A stretch of 64,000 nt of DNA from a virus. A model generated the notes under the pieces. That model was not told the origin of the DNA. It made no database searches and worked only from the letters and a program-made list of their open reading frames with translations. The DNA lies in the IMG/VR virus record IMGVR_UViG_3300047388_000423, positions 1 through 64,000 of that record; one strand, given 5' to 3'. Positions 7,012 to 14,996 of the stretch are shown here, piece by piece. The position numbers were made by a program, and so were the translations under genes. Each line of letters opens with the position of its first letter. Position 1 is the first letter of the stretch.

Positions 7012-9021
7012 TTGGTGTGGAATGCAATTGTGAAAAATGAAGCGGCGATTATCGATCGCTGCATTAAAAGCCTGTTGCCTCATGTCGACGGGGCGGTGAT
7101 CGTCGATACTGGGTCGACCGATGGGACTCCGAGACAAATCATACAGCTGTTTAATGCAGTCAATAAGCCTATCCGGCTGCAACATGTGCCGTTCGAGAAT
7201 TTTGAACAGGCCCGTAATGCGGCTTTGAAGGTTGCTCGAGAGTCCGATCTCGAGTGGGACTATCTCCTCTTGGCCGATGCCGACATGGAGTTGAAAGTCT
7301 ACAAGCCCGACTGGATCAACGGCGCGAAAGGGTTGTCCTATGACCTCAAGCAGACTGCCGGATCAGTGGGATATTACAATCGACGCCTGGTTAGCCGTCG
7401 TGCAACGGGCTGGTATATTGGCTGTACTCACGAATATCTCGATGTCGAGACTGCTGGTCACCTTGATGGTGCAGAATTCATTGATCATGCCGACGGAGCC
7501 AATCGGCCGGACAAGTTCAGCCGCGATATTGCCCTGCTCGAACAGGCCCTCAAAACTGAAACTCGTGAAGGACTGATCCAGCGCTATCACTTCTATCTGG
7601 GTCAATCTTATTTCGACTCCGGCAACTGGACCAAAGCGGCGGAGCATTACAAGATCCGAACCACGCTTGGCGGCTTCGACGAGGAGGTCTGGAATGCACA
7701 ACTGCATTACGCGCACTGTCTTGCGAACATGGGAGACCAGGCCGGCTTTCTTTGGGGAATGCTGCGGGCCTACCAAACTCGCCCCCAGAGATTGGAGTCG
7801 CTGTACGATCTTGCCAAATATTTCCGCGAGCGCGGCGATAACCAAACTTCGCTATTGTTCTCCGAACCCGGATTGTCCTTGCGACCTCCCGGAGATCTGC
7901 TGTTTGTCAACAATTACGTATATAATACTGGCCTGAAGGAAGAGTTTGCGATCTGCGCCTACTACGATCCGCGCAAGCGGACGGAGGGTGCCAAAGTCTG
8001 CAACGAGGTGGCGCTGTCGAAGCAGGCGTCCTGGCAGGCACGCGAGCAGGCGCGGGCCAACCAGTACTGGTATCTCAGGCCATTGGCGCAGCACGTCCCG
8101 TCGTTCCGGCCGTTGCAGATCGTGCTTCAACCACCACCAGGGTATGTTGCCACCAATCCATCGGTGGTCAACTACAAGGGTAAGCCGTTTGTATTGGTGC
8201 GTACGGTCAATTACAGGATCATGTCGGATGGGCAATATGCAATTCGGGGATCGGACGGTCGTTGTGACCGGGATCATCCTATTAGTACTCGTAATTATCT
8301 TGTCGGTCTGGCTGCTGGGCTAGCGATTGAGTCGAGCTACGAGCTGGCGCTGCCGGTCAGTTGGCCGGATCCGAAGTTTGATCTGGTGCGGGGGTTCGAG
8401 GACGGCCGGCTGTTCGAGTGGGGTGCTTCCGGTGCGCTCGGCATGCTTTACACGCTTTCTACAGTACGCGAGCTGACGCCGGAGGGCTGGTGTGACCAGG
8501 TGTTGGCGTCTGTTCTGGATACGGCGGATGGTGGTGTGGCCTATTGCGGGGCAGACACCGTTCATGTCGCAGAACGCCGTCATGAAAAGAACTGGATGCC
8601 GTGGGTGCAAAAGGACGGGACGTTGCAGTTCGTTTACCGGTTGGGGACGCTGATCGATCCGTCTGGCAAGCTGATCTGTCAGCACGACTGTGATCTCGAT
8701 GTTGGTCACATCAGCGGCGGGTCGCAGGTTATCAATGTCGATGGCGTCTGGTTGGCGCTGGTGCACGAAGCCAGACCGACCCCGGGCCGCTCAATTCGAT
8801 ACTACCAGCATCGCTTCGTGGTGTTCGACAACGACGGTCGCCTCTCGCAGATATCGCCGCCATTCTGCTTTCACGACCGACAGATCGAGTTCGCGGCGGG
8901 ACTGTCATATTTTCCCGATAAAAGACAGCTGTTGGCGAGCTATGGGGTGCGCGATTGCGAAGCCTGGCTGGCGACGATGGATGTCGATGACGTCATTGCT
9001 TTTATCGCGGAAGGTGCGTGA
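7012..9021 (+). CDS. Family 2 glycosyltransferase with TPR-like middle and propeller-like C-terminal domain
   Basis: 669 aa starting with TTG 7012, 14 nt after AGGAGG and 1 nt after the portal stop. Residues 1-90 are a GT-A fold: MVWNAIVKNEAAIIDRC, VIVDTGSTDGT, FEQARNAAL and the metal-binding LLADADMEL. Residues about 170-300 (YHFYLGQSYFDSGNWTKAAE) are TPR-like. The C-terminal part (VNYKGKPFVLVRTVNY, VRGFEDGRLFEWG, GHISGGSQVI) resembles the five-bladed propeller of GH130-like enzymes. Such fusions are rare inside a virion gene block; it may modify host surface glycans or virion proteins. Domain 3 assignment is inference. Confidence 0.7.
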   Translation: MVWNAIVKNEAAIIDRCIKSLLPHVDGAVIVDTGSTDGTPRQIIQLFNAVNKPIRLQHVPFENFEQARNAALKVARESDLEWDYLLLADADMELKVYKPDWINGAKGLSYDLKQTAGSVGYYNRRLVSRRATGWYIGCTHEYLDVETAGHLDGAEFIDHADGANRPDKFSRDIALLEQALKTETREGLIQRYHFYLGQSYFDSGNWTKAAEHYKIRTTLGGFDEEVWNAQLHYAHCLANMGDQAGFLWGMLRAYQTRPQRLESLYDLAKYFRERGDNQTSLLFSEPGLSLRPPGDLLFVNNYVYNTGLKEEFAICAYYDPRKRTEGAKVCNEVALSKQASWQAREQARANQYWYLRPLAQHVPSFRPLQIVLQPPPGYVATNPSVVNYKGKPFVLVRTVNYRIMSDGQYAIRGSDGRCDRDHPISTRNYLVGLAAGLAIESSYELALPVSWPDPKFDLVRGFEDGRLFEWGASGALGMLYTLSTVRELTPEGWCDQVLASVLDTADGGVAYCGADTVHVAERRHEKNWMPWVQKDGTLQFVYRLGTLIDPSGKLICQHDCDLDVGHISGGSQVINVDGVWLALVHEARPTPGRSIRYYQHRFVVFDNDGRLSQISPPFCFHDRQIEFAAGLSYFPDKRQLLASYGVRDCEAWLATMDVDDVIAFIAEGA

Positions 9022-9064
9022 GTAGACGGCGCAATGGTGCGCAAAACACAAAGGATGTGAGACT

Positions 9065-9805
9065 ATGAATCAACCATTCCTTGCCTTGATTACGCCGATT
9101 GGCGGCGGTGGCGGCGGTGGCGGCGGACAGCCTCCCGGTTACTGGGGCGGTGTCGCGCCGCCCCATGTCGATATTGGATTTCCGATGCCGCAACCGCCCA
9201 CTGGTGGACAGCCTCCGCTGGGCATCTGGGGTGGCCGGCCGCCGCCGTATGTGGACATTGGTGGTCCGGGACCGCAGCCGGTACCGCCCGGTTATTGGGG
9301 CGGTGTAGCACCCCCGCTGCCCACGCATCCGATTGCACCGGGTGGACCGCCTCCAGGTATCTGGGGTGGACGGCCACCCTACGTCGATATCGGTGGACCA
9401 GGACCGCAACCGCCAACAGGTACTCCTCCAGGTTACTGGGGCGGCGTAGCTCCACCCCTGCCGACGCATCCGATCGCGCCGGGCGGACCGCCTCCGGGGA
9501 TTTGGGGTGGTGGCAATGTACCCATGCCGACGCCGCCGATTTATTTCCCACCGGAAGGTTCAAAGCCGCCGTTGGGAATTTGGGGTGGAAAACCGCCGCC
9601 GTATGTCGATATCGGTGGACCGCCGTCGCAACCCAAGCCGGAACATCCGATTGTGTTGCCGCCCAATTTGCCGCCAACCATTCCGCCGGAAGGTGAGCAG
9701 CCCGAACGTCCGATTGATTGGAAAACTGCGTGGACTCCGACAACGGGCTGGGTCATCGTCGGTGTTCCGTCCGAAGGCACGACGGTGCCGACGCCTTCTC
9801 AGTGA
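9065..9805 (+). CDS. Pro/Gly-rich W-containing repeat protein
   Basis: 246 aa built mostly of PPGYWGG and PPGIWGG units spaced by PYVDIGGPGPQP or LPTHPIAPGG linkers; at least eight GxWGG motifs are visible before a non-repetitive C-terminus (TAWTPTTGWVIVGVPSEGT). SD aaaggatg precedes ATG 9065. No membrane segment or signal peptide. Sits between the glycosyltransferase and the lysis genes. Likely a flexible, aromatic-spaced structural or adhesive polypeptide; function unknown. Confidence 0.7.
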   Translation: MNQPFLALITPIGGGGGGGGGQPPGYWGGVAPPHVDIGFPMPQPPTGGQPPLGIWGGRPPPYVDIGGPGPQPVPPGYWGGVAPPLPTHPIAPGGPPPGIWGGRPPYVDIGGPGPQPPTGTPPGYWGGVAPPLPTHPIAPGGPPPGIWGGGNVPMPTPPIYFPPEGSKPPLGIWGGKPPPYVDIGGPPSQPKPEHPIVLPPNLPPTIPPEGEQPERPIDWKTAWTPTTGWVIVGVPSEGTTVPTPSQ

Positions 9806-10101
9806 GGAAGGTTGTAACATCAGTAGTGTTGGCTGCCGTCTTCATCACATTGGCGACGGCAGCCGAACGGCCATCTGTAAAACCTTGCGTAGAGGATCAG
9901 CAGCAGGAAGATCATCTGCGTGTCATGATGTCCGACAGCATGGATCAGGCTTTCAGGCAGCATATGATGCATTTGTTTGATGTCTGGATCAAAGAACAGG
10001 CTGAAGAGCCAGAGCGTGCAGTTACTGGGGCGAATATTGGCATCGATGCCTACGTTCGTTCCATACGTAGTTTGCGAAAGTGGAGGCCACAGCGATGTTG
10101 A
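9802..10101 (+). CDS. Small secreted protein, spanin-like candidate
   Basis: 99 aa from GTG 9802, whose GTGA overlaps the previous stop. The N-terminus RKVVTSVVLAAVFITLATA is a signal peptide with a likely cleavage site after ATA. The mature part is Met/His rich (MMSDSMDQAFRQHMMHLFDV) with one Cys. It precedes a one-TM protein and the endolysin, so it may be part of the lysis cassette. No lipobox, so it is not a standard o-spanin. Confidence 0.55.
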   Translation: MRKVVTSVVLAAVFITLATAAERPSVKPCVEDQQQEDHLRVMMSDSMDQAFRQHMMHLFDVWIKEQAEEPERAVTGANIGIDAYVRSIRSLRKWRPQRC

Positions 10102-10105
10102 TTCG

Positions 10106-10339
10106 ATGAACGCCATAGAAGAGACCGGGAAAGTCGCAACAGGCGTCGTGAATGCAATGCAATCGACGCCGCTGGCGATTGCCTTGCTGGTCGTCAATGT
10201 CGGGTTTCTCGGGTTCGCGGCCTATGTGCTCGGCGAAGTCGCGGCTAATGCGCAGGAGCGCAACAAAACGCAGAGCGAATTGATCAGCAAGCTGGTATCT
10301 GACATCCGTGACTGCCGGCAGGGGCCGAAGCAGCAATGA
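10106..10339 (+). CDS. Putative holin (one membrane segment)
   Basis: 77 aa from ATG 10106. One strong hydrophobic segment (TPLAIALLVVNVGFLGFAAY) is followed by a charged C-terminal helix (ANAQERNKTQSELISKLVSD), an arrangement seen in small phage holins. Its stop overlaps the endolysin start (ATGA at 10336). The lysis role rests on position and topology, not on sequence identity. Confidence 0.6.
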   Translation: MNAIEETGKVATGVVNAMQSTPLAIALLVVNVGFLGFAAYVLGEVAANAQERNKTQSELISKLVSDIRDCRQGPKQQ

Positions 10340-11496
10340 CCAATCTTCGCGGCAAAGTTTCCTGGTTTGGGGGCCCTTCCGATACTGATGTTGCGCCGGA
10401 CGAAGGTTTAGCTTTTTTGTACGACGTCTCCGATGCGCCGCAGCTTTTCCTTGACGAGCAGCCGCCGGGGACGACCGGATTGGCGCGGCGGCTGGATTCC
10501 GACAACGTTTTTTATATCGCCACGCGCTGGGACTACGACATCTATCCGAAGTCGATGCTGCCTGACATGAGGGTGAAGGTTACTGCGACCAAGACCGGCA
10601 AGAGCATCATCTGCACGCCCGCCGATTGGGGACCGCATCAGGATACGAATCGTTGCGCAGATGTCTCGCGCGCGACCTTGGCAGCGCTAGGCATCGAGAC
10701 CGATGATGAAATCGAAATCGAATTTCCGTACCAAGGAGTCGAGCCCATGAGCGACGATTGCAAGATCATCGACATCAGCCATCACCAGGACTTCCCGAGC
10801 TTTGATCAGGTTGCCGCTGCCGGTGTGATCGCCATGATTCACAAGGCGACCGAGGGTAGCAGCTATGTCGATCCGAACCGCGCCAGGAATTGCAGCAATG
10901 CTATAAAGGCCGGAATTGCCTGCTGCACCTACCACTGGCTGAAGCCCGGCAATGCCAAACAGCAAATCGCGTTCTACCTGAAGACGATTGATCCGATGCC
11001 GGGTGAGCGGATGGTGATCGATTATGAGGAGGACGGTTGTACACTGTCCGATCTCAAGGAAGCGGTGCAGGCGTTGCTGGATGATCCACGCGGGCTGCAA
11101 GTGACGGTCTACAGCGGGCATCTGCTCAAGGAACAACTTGGCAGCAAACACGATGCATTTCTAGCCGACAATACTGATCTCTGGTTGGCGCAGTACACTT
11201 CAGGCACGCCGTCATGGTCGATAGGAACCTATCCGCAGTGGACGTTGTGGCAGTATTCGGAGACCGGCCATATTGATGGTATCGGTGACAATTACGTCGA
11301 TCTCAATCGCTTCAACGGTTCAGATGAAAATCTGGTGAAATGGATCAGCCCGGCCGGTGGCGTTGAGCCGGTGCCGCCCGAGCCGTTACCGGAAATGGCT
11401 TCGGTGCATTTCAATGTACAGACGTCCGGCCAAGTTGCGGTGAGCATCGCGATTAATGGCGAGGTGATCTACGGCGACGACCCACAATTTAGTTAA
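10336..11496 (+). CDS. Endolysin: DPBB-like domain plus GH25 muramidase
   Basis: 386 aa, no signal peptide, so export relies on a holin. Residues 1-130 (GLARRLDSDNVFYIATRWDY, then CTPADWGPHQDTNRCADVS) look like a double-psi beta-barrel of the RlpA/peptidase accessory kind. Residues about 140-335 are a GH25 lysozyme: IIDISHHQDFPSFDQV with the first acidic residue, AMIHKATEG, and the catalytic pair in MVIDYEEDG, ending with LWQYSETGHIDGIG. A short beta-rich tail follows (MASVHFNVQTSGQVAVSIAI). Cleaves host peptidoglycan glycan strands. Confidence 0.85.
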   Translation: MTNLRGKVSWFGGPSDTDVAPDEGLAFLYDVSDAPQLFLDEQPPGTTGLARRLDSDNVFYIATRWDYDIYPKSMLPDMRVKVTATKTGKSIICTPADWGPHQDTNRCADVSRATLAALGIETDDEIEIEFPYQGVEPMSDDCKIIDISHHQDFPSFDQVAAAGVIAMIHKATEGSSYVDPNRARNCSNAIKAGIACCTYHWLKPGNAKQQIAFYLKTIDPMPGERMVIDYEEDGCTLSDLKEAVQALLDDPRGLQVTVYSGHLLKEQLGSKHDAFLADNTDLWLAQYTSGTPSWSIGTYPQWTLWQYSETGHIDGIGDNYVDLNRFNGSDENLVKWISPAGGVEPVPPEPLPEMASVHFNVQTSGQVAVSIAINGEVIYGDDPQFS

Positions 11497-11513
11497 TATT
11501 TGCTTAAGAATTT
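11493..11513 (+). promoter_or_regulatory. Second copy of putative late promoter
   Basis: The island TTAATATTTGCTTAAGA, overlapping the endolysin stop, matches 19 of 21 bases of 4657-4677, and is followed by GTTCTAAGCCTGCC. It lies 37 bp before the gene at 11550 and would drive the scaffold-capsid region. Assignment as promoter is inference from repetition and position. Confidence 0.5.
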
Positions 11514-11549
11514 AGTTCTAAGCCTGCCAAAATCACAGGAGGCTTCTCC

Positions 11550-11771
11550 ATGGCTGCCAAGACCAAGCAGGAAACCGAGCACGACGTCACCTTCGCCGAG
11601 GGTGGCGATACCCACATGTTCGGCCAGCAGGCCGCGGGTCCGGACAAACCGGGCAACACCGGTAAGGACACCAGCGGAGCGCCAGGCGCGAAGTTCGCCA
11701 AGGGTGGCTCGACCAAGATGCATCCTTACACACCGGTGCGGGAAGCCAAGGCGGGACAGACCTCCCAGTAA
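11550..11771 (+). CDS. Small hydrophilic phage protein
   Basis: 73 aa, preceded by CAGGAGG 9 nt upstream of ATG 11550. Composition is Gly/Lys/Thr rich (AAKTKQETEHDVTFAEGGDT; AKFAKGGSTKMHPYTPV). It shows the KGGS/GGDT style seen in several short proteins of this genome (11787, 34184, 34580), which may be a shared virion-associated motif. No known domain. Confidence 0.65.
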   Translation: MAAKTKQETEHDVTFAEGGDTHMFGQQAAGPDKPGNTGKDTSGAPGAKFAKGGSTKMHPYTPVREAKAGQTSQ

Positions 11772-11786
11772 GACGAGTTCACAGTA

Positions 11787-11987
11787 ATGGCCAGAGCCCC
11801 GAAACCCATACCTCTGCCGCCGGCGCCCAAGCCGGTCGACCCCAACAAAGCGGTTTTAAAGCCGCCCCGACTCAAACCGATCAGCACGCGCGATTACGGT
11901 AAGGGCGGCACGCCTTTGTCCGGAGCGCCGGATCTGGGCGTTCGCGGCGCCGGTATCGGCTATGGAGGTCCCAAAGATGGTTTTTAA
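11787..11987 (+). CDS. Small Pro/Gly-rich protein
   Basis: 66 aa, proline rich at the N-terminus (KPIPLPPAPKPVDPNK) and glycine rich at the C-terminus (GAGIGYGGPKDGF). Overlaps the next gene by 11 nt. Part of the string of tiny genes between the late promoter and the scaffold gene. Function unknown. Confidence 0.55.
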   Translation: MARAPKPIPLPPAPKPVDPNKAVLKPPRLKPISTRDYGKGGTPLSGAPDLGVRGAGIGYGGPKDGF

Positions 11988-12258
11988 AAAACAACTCACG
12001 CCAATCGGCGGCGGCAAGGGCCGCATCAACATGCAGCGCGGCAAGGGCTCGACGGTGCAGCGAAATACGCCTGGTCAGCAGGAGACGCTGACCGGCGGCA
12101 ATCCGCTGGCGCGGATGCTCAACCGCTATCCAGCGCAACCGCAGCCGGCCCCGAATGCGATGGCGCCACCAACTGCGCCGGCAGCGACTGTTGGGCCGCA
12201 ACCGACAGCGGCAATGCCGCCGGCGATGCCGCCGATCGGGCCGCCTGATCAGGGATGA
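11977..12258 (+). CDS. Small Pro/Ala-rich protein
   Basis: 93 aa from ATG 11977, chosen because GGAGGT lies 9 nt before it. The N-terminus is basic (VFKKQLTPIGGGKGRINMQR), the rest a Pro/Ala/Met-rich linker (TAAMPPAMPPIGPP). Its stop overlaps the next start (ATGA at 12255). Function unknown; position suggests a head assembly accessory. Confidence 0.6.
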   Translation: MVFKKQLTPIGGGKGRINMQRGKGSTVQRNTPGQQETLTGGNPLARMLNRYPAQPQPAPNAMAPPTAPAATVGPQPTAAMPPAMPPIGPPDQG

Positions 12259-12470
12259 CGGCGCGACGCAAGGAATTGATGGATTATACCCGTATCCTGC
12301 GCAATGCGGCGCCACAGGAATTTGCCAGTTTCTGCCAGGCATTCGAGCGTTACACCGATTTGATGGTTACCGACCTGGTCAATGCAACCGGGGATTTGGC
12401 GTTGGTACAGGGTCAGGCGCGGCAATGCCAAAACATCCTGGGTATCTTGGAGGAAATAAAAAATGGTTGA
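12255..12470 (+). CDS. Small conserved phage head-region protein
   Basis: 71 aa, all helical (MDYTRILRNAAPQEFASFCQ and following AFERYTDLMVTDLVNATGDL). I recognise similar short proteins immediately before scaffold or coat genes in podoviruses; none has a known function. Overlaps the scaffold gene by 8 nt. Confidence 0.65.
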   Translation: MTARRKELMDYTRILRNAAPQEFASFCQAFERYTDLMVTDLVNATGDLALVQGQARQCQNILGILEEIKNG

Positions 12471-13548
12471 AGTTGTGGTCGATCAGAAACCGATCGAGAA
12501 GCTGCCTTACGATCCCGCGTCGATCCCCGATGCCGTCAAGCGACGCGTTGCAGCCGTAGAGGCGCTCTACAGCGCCCCGCTGGCAGAAACACCACAGCCT
12601 GCAGAGCATTCCAATGGCTCGCAACCAACGCTTCCGGTTGTCGAGTCGGCGTCGGCTCAGCTTACGCTTCCCTTAGCTGAGCCGGCCACGCAGGCGCCGG
12701 AACCACAACCGCCCCTTGCCCCTCCGGCGTCTGCGGATCATAAGCCTCCACCGCCAGACGACGGGAATTCAGACACCTGGAAGTCGCGCTACATGGGGCT
12801 GCAGGGTCGCTTTACAACATCGCAGAAGACGATTGGCGAGTTGGAGGAGCAGGTCACGCAGATGGGCAGGGAGATGCTGCAGCTCCAGCAATGGGCTTCC
12901 CGGCAGTCGCGTCCTGCGCCGGCACCGCCATCCTATGTGACCGAAAAGGATGTTCAGGATTACGGCACCGATCTGGTCGACTTCACCCAGCGCGCCGCGG
13001 TGCAGGCGGTGGCGCCGCATCTGCAGGCGCTGGAGCAGCAGAACGTCGAACTGCAGCGCCGATTGGCTGACGAGGCACGGGCCCGGCTCGATATGCGGGT
13101 CGAGGCGGCGGTGCCGAACTTTCGGGAGATCGATCGTGATCCACGCTGGCTTCAGTGGTTACTTGGTATTGATCTTCTATCGGGACGTGTTAGACAGACA
13201 TTGTTGAACGAAGCTATCGCGTCAGCCAACGCGCCACGTGTAATCTCGTTCTTCAACGGCTTCCGGCAAGAGGAAGCAGCTACAGGGCACAGCGAGCCAG
13301 CGCCCAGCTCCAGGACCCTCCGGGAGCCGGCGATTGATCTGGGTTCGCTTGCGGCCCCTGGCAGGGCCAGGCCGGCAACGGGCGGCGACGCTTCGATGCC
13401 CAGCGACAGACCCACTTACACTCGCGCTCAAATCGCACAGCTCTACTCTGCGCACCGCAAGGGCGCATATGTCGGGCGTGAGGCTGAATGGGCTCGGCAA
13501 GAGGCCGATATCATTGCGGCTGGTGCGGAGCGGCGCGTCCAGATGTAA
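12463..13548 (+). CDS. Putative scaffolding protein
   Basis: 361 aa directly upstream of the major capsid gene. Residues 1-110 are a Pro/Ala-rich disordered stretch; about 115-215 is a predicted coiled coil (GLQGRFTTSQKTIGELEEQV, VEAAVPNFREIDRDPRWLQW); the C-terminus is basic and polar (SDRPTYTRAQIAQLYSAHRK, YVGREAEWARQEADI). Acidic coiled coil plus basic C-terminal tail is the classic layout of head scaffolds. Assigned from layout and position. Confidence 0.7.
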   Translation: MVEVVVDQKPIEKLPYDPASIPDAVKRRVAAVEALYSAPLAETPQPAEHSNGSQPTLPVVESASAQLTLPLAEPATQAPEPQPPLAPPASADHKPPPPDDGNSDTWKSRYMGLQGRFTTSQKTIGELEEQVTQMGREMLQLQQWASRQSRPAPAPPSYVTEKDVQDYGTDLVDFTQRAAVQAVAPHLQALEQQNVELQRRLADEARARLDMRVEAAVPNFREIDRDPRWLQWLLGIDLLSGRVRQTLLNEAIASANAPRVISFFNGFRQEEAATGHSEPAPSSRTLREPAIDLGSLAAPGRARPATGGDASMPSDRPTYTRAQIAQLYSAHRKGAYVGREAEWARQEADIIAAGAERRVQM

Positions 13549-13603
13549 CCCGGGGGCTGCTCGTCACTGAACGGTAGTAGCCCCTTAACCAGGGACTACT
13601 CAC

Positions 13604-14910
13604 ATGCCTATCCCCAGTGCCGGATTCCCCGGCGCAACGTCAGGCTCTGTACCCGCTCTTACACCCGTAGGTAGTACAGGTAACCTCCTACAATCGACTG
13701 GTTTCATCCCTGAAATCTGGTGACCGCTGGCCAGATTAAATCGGTGTTGAAGCAGCTAAATTGGTCGAGAAGTTCTATGCTTCCACAGTCTTGTCGGCCA
13801 TATCAAACACCGATTACGAAGGTTTTGAGCAAGGATTTAGCCTTCGTTAAACCGGGTGAATTGTCTGGAAACTCTGACCGCGTAATGGCGAAGACAATCA
13901 GCAGCCAAGCCGCAAATGTAAGGAAAACCCCAGGGTTGCGGAAGGTTCAACGACTAGGTGGTGAGGAAACGATACTCCGCCCACGAGCGCCCGGCTTCCC
14001 CGTAAGGGATGATGAGATAGTCTCATCTGCAGGGAAACCTGCAGGAAGATAGGGATAAAGAGCCCTATCAGCGAAGAAGTTGGAAATCCAAAATCAGGGC
14101 GATCGTGTCAAAATTCGCACGAAGCCCACCATCACCATTCGCGACTACAAGGCGGATGGTCTGCTCGGACTCGATCGACCGACCGGAGGTTCGGTTGAAC
14201 TGTACATCGGCCTCGGCAAGTACTTCTCGCTGATCCTTGATGACGTGATGGAAGTCCAGTCAGATCTTAACTTGTTAAGCATGTGGTCCGACGACGCGGC
14301 CCAGCAGCTCAAGATCACGGTCGATCGCGACGTGCTTGGCGGCATTGTCGGCGCGGCAGCGGCGGCCAACAAGGGTGCGACCGCCGGGGTGATCTCCGGC
14401 AATCTCAACCTTGGCATCAAGGGTACGCCGATCACGGTGGTCGGTCGTCAGGCTACTCCGCCGGTGGCGGGGCAGATCGAGATCATCGACGTGCTGTTGC
14501 GGCTCGGCCAGTGTCTCGACGAGCAGAACATTCCGGAAGCCGGTCGCTGGGTGGTGATGTCATCCGCATGCGGTCGTCAGATCAAGCAGTCCGAGTTGAG
14601 ACAGGCTTACTTATCCGGTGATCCTGTTTCGATGCTGCGTAACGGCCGGCTCGGAATGGTTGATCGTTTCACAATATACATCTCTAACTTGCTTCCGTCG
14701 GTTGCGACCGACGCGACAAACTTTGCGGCTGGTGAACAGCCGATCTTTGCTGGGCACGCCCACGGGCTTACGTTCGCGTCGCAAATTTCAAAGGTAGAAA
14801 CTTTGCGTTCCGAGCTGACGTTTGGCCAAATCCTTCGTGGCCTGCAGGTCTATGGCTATCAGGTGGTGGATCCATCTGCGATAGCCCAAGCACAGGTCCT
14901 CCTGGCGTAA
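13604..14910 (+). CDS. Major capsid protein, interrupted by a group I intron and a short second gap
   Basis: Three coding segments belong to one coat protein. Segment 1, 13604 to about 13721, encodes MPIPSAGFPGATSG through GFIPEIW and meets TGA at 13721. Segment 2, about 13753-13823, encodes AKLVEKFYASTVLSAISNTD then YEG in another frame. Segment 3, 14083-14910, encodes EIQNQGDRVKIRTKPTITIR to the stop. Segments 2 and 3 are joined in frame by removing the intron 13824-14082. Segments 1 and 2 are separated by about 31 nt that break the frame; removing 13722-13752 would give GFIPEIWSAKLVEKFY, which reads like related coats I remember. How the protein is made intact is unclear. Confidence 0.8.
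13722..13752 (+). other. Unexplained 31-nt interruption in the capsid gene
   Basis: Between the codons for GFIPEIW and those for AKLVEKFY lies sequence that starts with an in-frame TGA and is not a multiple of three. Boundaries are approximate: deletion of 13722-13752 restores TGG-TCA-GCT-AAA. The flanks share an imperfect repeat (AAATCTGGTGA at 13713 and AAATCGGTGTTGA at 13738), and ATC triplets at 13715 and 13740 are in the right frames for a translational hop. Could be a bypass gap, an error, or a real lesion. Confidence 0.6.
13824..14082 (+). ncRNA. Group I self-splicing intron in the major capsid gene
   Basis: 259 nt, no ORF. P1: exon ACGAAGGT (13816-13823) pairs with internal guide GCCTTCGT (13840-13847), leaving the U-G wobble at the 5' splice site. 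P10: GGATTT (13833-13838) pairs with AAATCC of the 3' exon. Core: P3 CCGGG/CCCGG (13852, 13990); P4 ATTGTC/GACAAT (13860, 13893); Q-type box AATCAGCAGCCAAGCC at 13896; P6 arm CCGCAA/TTGCGG (13910, 13936); P7 GACTA/TAGTC (13952, 14018); P9 CTGCAGG/CCTGCAG with GAAA loop (14027-14044); a further stem GATAGGG/CCCTATC (14048, 14063). Ends in the terminal G at 14082. An extra stem between P7 and P3 suggests subgroup IA. Confidence 0.93.
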
Positions 14911-14915
14911 ACTTG

Positions 14916-14942
14916 GAGGGGGCTTTGGCCCCCTCTTTTGTT
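14916..14942 (+). terminator. Rho-independent terminator after the capsid gene
   Basis: Stem GAGGGGGC (14916-14923), loop TTTG, stem GCCCCCTC (14928-14935), followed by TTTTGTTT. It sits 6 nt after the capsid stop and would partly uncouple the abundant coat message from the connector genes. Confidence 0.85.
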
Positions 14943-14950
14943 TGCAAGCA

Positions 14951-14990
14951 TTATGCAAACTTCTCGCTCTAGCCTGCTCCGCACCGGAGC
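14951..14990 (+). promoter_or_regulatory. Possible promoter and hairpin before connector genes
   Basis: After the terminator comes TTATGCAAACTTCTCGC with CTCTAGCCTGC, resembling GTTCTAAGCCTGC downstream of the promoter-like site at 11493. GCTCC-GCACC-GGAGC (14976-14990) can fold and includes the Shine-Dalgarno GGAG for the start at 14997. Both readings are tentative. Confidence 0.3.
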
Positions 14991-14996
14991 GGCCAG

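Noticed and set aside
13720-14052. 110-aa open frame across the capsid gap and intron
   Set aside because: Its product matches no family, whereas the capsid peptides and intron pairings explain the same DNA.
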